From contig JAJZLH010000018.1 in the NCBI GenBank assembly GCA_021803575.1, positions 1 to 34,636 on the forward strand: 34,636 bases of DNA, given 5' to 3'. The position numbers and the translations under genes were made by a program. The notes beneath the pieces were generated by a model that was given only the letters and a program-made list of their open reading frames with translations, did not search any database and was not told where the DNA came from. Source of the stretch: Bacillota bacterium. Lineage in GTDB: Bacteria > Bacillota > Sulfobacillia > JAJZYS01 > JAJZLH01. Position 1 is the first letter of the stretch; each line of letters starts with the position of its first letter. Of this stretch, positions 32,424 to 34,636 are shown in pieces.

Positions 32424-33085
32424 CCGGCCACCGGTGCCAGCGGGGCCGGCTGGCCGGGCAGGAGGCCGGCGAGGGCGCGGTGGATCTCCCGCTCGGCGGC
32501 CTCGGCCCGACCGGCCGTGCCGATCCGGTGGTGCGGCCAGGCGGCCACCTCCTGCTCATAGCATCGAGCCAGGCGGCGCTGGTAGCGCAGGGCCTGCGCC
32601 AGGAGCTGATCTGCGGGGGCCGCCGGCCAGCCGGTCTCCCGGGGCTGCAGGAAGCGGCGGTGGCCGAAGAGCCGCTCCAGACGGCGGCGGGCCGGGGCGT
32701 GCAGCAACAGCGTGAGGTCGGGCGGCGGCAGGAAGGAGAGGACGCCCAGCGCCCAGTCGCGGTCGATGCCGCGCACCATGGCCCGCACCAGCGGCGTCAG
32801 GAGGTAGCGGTCACAGAGCACGACCTGGCCGAGCTCCAGGGCGGGCGCGATCTGGTGGCGGAAGAGGTCAGCCAGGTCGGCGGCATAGAGCAGGAACAGG
32901 GTCCGGTCCGAGAGGTCGGCCCGGCCCTGCAGCACCTGCAGCGGCCGCCGCATCAGGTCTGACCCCTTGATCCGGCAGGGCACCACCACCAGGCCCTGGG
33001 CACTGAGCCAGGTCTGCACCCGGCCGGCGAGCTCGGTGCAGCCGGCGCCGTCCGCCCCTTCCAGTGCCACCAGCGTGCCCTTCAC
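32420..33085 (-). CDS. Thymidylate-kinase-like protein with a defective P-loop
   Basis: A 221-aa protein with the thymidylate kinase fold but a non-canonical Walker A: EGADGAGCTELAGR has Cys16 (codon 33038-33040) where the family has the phosphate-binding Lys. The change from a Lys codon to TGC needs three base changes, so it is not a simple read error. Other parts look retained: the VLCDRYLLTPLVRAM segment (DRY motif) and the basic lid RRRLERLFGHRRFLQPRETGW. ATP phosphotransfer is expected to be lost or strongly changed. A regulatory or structural role as a partner of the adjacent intact kinase is possible. Its GTG overlaps the preceding gene by 4 nt. Confidence 0.82.
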   Translation of the reverse strand: MKGTLVALEGADGAGCTELAGRVQTWLSAQGLVVVPCRIKGSDLMRRPLQVLQGRADLSDRTLFLLYAADLADLFRHQIAPALELGQVVLCDRYLLTPLVRAMVRGIDRDWALGVLSFLPPPDLTLLLHAPARRRLERLFGHRRFLQPRETGWPAAPADQLLAQALRYQRRLARCYEQEVAAWPHHRIGTAGRAEAAEREIHRALAGLLPGQPAPLAPVAG

Positions 33086-33771
33086 GACCGGCCTCCGGCC
33101 GCCGCGCTCTGGGCGGCCTGGAGCAGGTGCAGGGTCTGTTTGCGGATCTGGAGCTGCTGGCTCCTCAAGCTGGCGGTGCCGTCTACCAGCTGGTAGCCCA
33201 GGCGGTCAGCGAAGCCCAGGTAGTGCTCCAGGACCGCCCCCTGGAAGGCGAGGAAGCTGGTCAGGGGGTCGGCGCTGATCGCCAGGTCCATGCCGGCCTC
33301 GTAGTAGCCGAAGTGGTTGCGCCCCGCCAGGGCCCGCGCCGCAGCCACCGCCGGCGGCAGGTGGAAGAGGAAGGTGAGATCGGCCGGCCGGGCGTAGGCG
33401 TAGAGCGTCTCGGTCCAGGCCGGGTTCAGGCCGCGGGCGCCGTCTCGGGCGAGGGCGGTACCGACGTAGCGGTCACAGAGCACGATCTGGCCGAGCTGGA
33501 GCCGGGGCAGGATCTCCCGCTCGTAGCGGTCGGCGAAGTCAGCGGCGTTGAATAGGGCATAGGAAAGACCGAACAGGCGCTTGGTGCGCTTGCCGCTCTG
33601 GCTGATCGGATGGACGGCCGGACTGGAGTTCCAGGAGCTGAGGTGGACGGGCAGACCGAGCCGGCCGAGGTGGCGGTAGAGCAACCGGAGCTGCGTGCTC
33701 TTGCCGGAGCCGTCGCAGCCCTCGACCGCGATCAGGCAGCCGCCGGGAAACCGAGATTTCTGCTCCGGCAC
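33082..33771 (-). CDS. Thymidylate-kinase-like protein, intact P-loop
   Basis: A 229-aa nucleoside-monophosphate-kinase fold. Walker A is EGCDGSGKSTQLRLL with Lys24; the FADRYEREILP and VLCDRYVGTALARDGARG segments carry the DR(Y) substrate-binding motif of thymidylate kinases. The C-terminal half diverges from housekeeping Tmk, so dTMP may not be the substrate. The GTG at 33771 has GGAGG about 10 nt upstream. It is the first gene of the operon with the P-loop-less paralogue, the HD protein and Ppx. With PPK2 facing the operon, a link to polyphosphate or nucleotide balance is an inference from position. Confidence 0.85.
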   Translation of the reverse strand: MPEQKSRFPGGCLIAVEGCDGSGKSTQLRLLYRHLGRLGLPVHLSSWNSSPAVHPISQSGKRTKRLFGLSYALFNAADFADRYEREILPRLQLGQIVLCDRYVGTALARDGARGLNPAWTETLYAYARPADLTFLFHLPPAVAAARALAGRNHFGYYEAGMDLAISADPLTSFLAFQGAVLEHYLGFADRLGYQLVDGTASLRSQQLQIRKQTLHLLQAAQSAAAGGRS

Positions 33772-33835
33772 CAGACTGCCACCTCCCCGGGCCTACGGAC
33801 CACCAGCATGGTCCACGGCAAGCACTCTCCTCATT

Positions 33836-34636
33836 CTAGCGGAACGGCGCCACCGCCACCGCCTTGGGCCACCAGCGGCGGATGACGGCCCGCTCCGCCG
33901 GCCGGCCCAGCTGCCAGAGCATCGGCCAGATGCACTGCCGGCAGGCCGCCACCCGGGCCGGGTCCTCGGAGCCGAGGCCGCGGTGGGCGAGCAGAGCCTG
34001 GTAGACGGTGGCCGCCTCTGAGGCCGGCAGGCGGGATACGGCCCAGCGCCCGCCATCCTCCTTGGCTAGAAGATTCCCGTCGGTGAGAAACGACCAGGCG
34101 CGGCAGAGGTTCAGGACCTCGTATCCCTCGTGCGGCGGCTCGTCTGCGGCCCAGGCCAGATCGGCCATCACCGCGTCCAAGAAGTGGAGCCGCGGCACCA
34201 TGGGCACGGTGGCGGCCGCCGGCCGGCCGGACAGCGTCACGCCCCCCTGGCGCAGCATGGTGAGGTGCGCGGCCAGGTCGCGGTCGCGGGCGCCACCGTC
34301 CCTGTCCGCACCGGGAGCCGGAGTGCCGCCTTCGATGCGGAGGCGCCAGGCCTCGCTGTAGTGGAAGCGGTATGGCGCCGGATGCTGCCATGGCACCAGA
34401 TCCCGCTGGGTCAGGACATGCAGCTCCAGGTCGGTCGGACGGCCGGAGAGCTGGAGGCAGAGTTCGGAGAGCACCGGGCGGTCGGGCGCCTGCCAGGCAG
34501 ACAGCACCGCCACCAGGTCGAGATCGCTGGCCGCGGCCTGCCAGCCGCCCGTGGCCGCTGATCCATGCAGGTAGAGGCCGAGCAGGCGCTGGCCGAAGTG
34601 GGCCTGGCAGGCGGTGGTCAGCCGCCGGAGCTGGCG
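33836..34636 (-). CDS. AadA-like aminoglycoside adenylyltransferase family protein (5' end outside window)
   Basis: The frame is open from the last base of the window and holds 266 codons. The nucleotidyltransferase motif LYLHGSAATGG followed by SDLDLVAVL matches the GS...DxD site of AadA-type adenylyltransferases. The central YRFHYSEAWRL and the C-terminal EVLNLCRAWSFLTDGNLLAKEDGGRWAVSRLP are the usual DUF4111 block of streptomycin/spectinomycin adenylyltransferases and relatives. Only a small N-terminal piece is missing. Many chromosomal members of this family have no proven resistance role, so the substrate should not be assumed. It lies 64 nt upstream of the kinase operon on the same strand. 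Confidence 0.83.
   Translation of the reverse strand, partial: RQLRRLTTACQAHFGQRLLGLYLHGSAATGGWQAAASDLDLVAVLSAWQAPDRPVLSELCLQLSGRPTDLELHVLTQRDLVPWQHPAPYRFHYSEAWRLRIEGGTPAPGADRDGGARDRDLAAHLTMLRQGGVTLSGRPAAATVPMVPRLHFLDAVMADLAWAADEPPHEGYEVLNLCRAWSFLTDGNLLAKEDGGRWAVSRLPASEAATVYQALLAHRGLGSEDPARVAACRQCIWPMLWQLGRPAERAVIRRWWPKAVAVAPFR

Overview
The window is a GC-rich bacterial chromosome segment with no RNA genes, CRISPR array or intact insertion sequence. Strong Shine-Dalgarno sites, many GTG starts, sigma70-type -35/-10 promoters and 1-4 nt gene overlaps are common. The gene set (CtaA, MoaA, a ChrB-domain protein, PPK2, a LiuR-like MerR regulator, an orphan family-5 solute-binding lipoprotein) would suit a deep-branching Bacillota, Actinomycetota or Chloroflexota-type soil or acid-environment organism. 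Composition and gene content alone do not decide which.

Positions 1-11000 look like an accessory region. It opens with the 3' part of a glutamate decarboxylase gene. Three toxin-antitoxin modules follow (RelBE-like at 1.5-2.0 kb, VapBC at 7.7-8.4 kb, MNT/HEPN at 9.8-10.7 kb), together with an HNH endonuclease, a YcaQ-type DNA glycosylase, heme A synthase and several short uncharacterised genes separated by sparse DNA. The MNT gene appears frameshifted at its 5' end.

Positions 11-19.1 kb are metabolic. They hold an MFS carrier, a UspA-like protein preceded by an 18-codon overlapping ORF, a second MFS carrier with a stand-alone ChrB-type chromate-resistance domain, and an operon of a MerR/LiuR-like regulator, an AidB-like acyl-CoA dehydrogenase and an acyl-CoA synthetase. 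The operon lies behind a palindrome resembling known LiuR operators.

Positions 19.3-24.7 kb contain a two-gene module of a DUF6036/AbiEii-like nucleotidyltransferase and a small partner. An 11-bp perfect hairpin covers the partner's stop codon and the nucleotidyltransferase start codon. Next come a 55-aa membrane protein, a MoaD/ThiS-like C-terminal fragment, a D-2-hydroxyacid dehydrogenase, moaA and a divergent MFS carrier.

Positions 24.7-34.6 kb hold a penicillin-acylase-family Ntn hydrolase, a convergent solute-binding lipoprotein separated from it by a strong hairpin, and a polyphosphate region. The polyphosphate region consists of PPK2 facing a four-gene operon in which every junction is a 4-nt overlap: thymidylate-kinase-like, a second thymidylate-kinase-like protein with Cys in place of the P-loop Lys, an HD-domain protein, and Ppx/GppA. 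Two protein families each occur there as an intact and a degenerate version, which is the most unusual arrangement in the window. The window ends inside an AadA-like nucleotidyltransferase gene.
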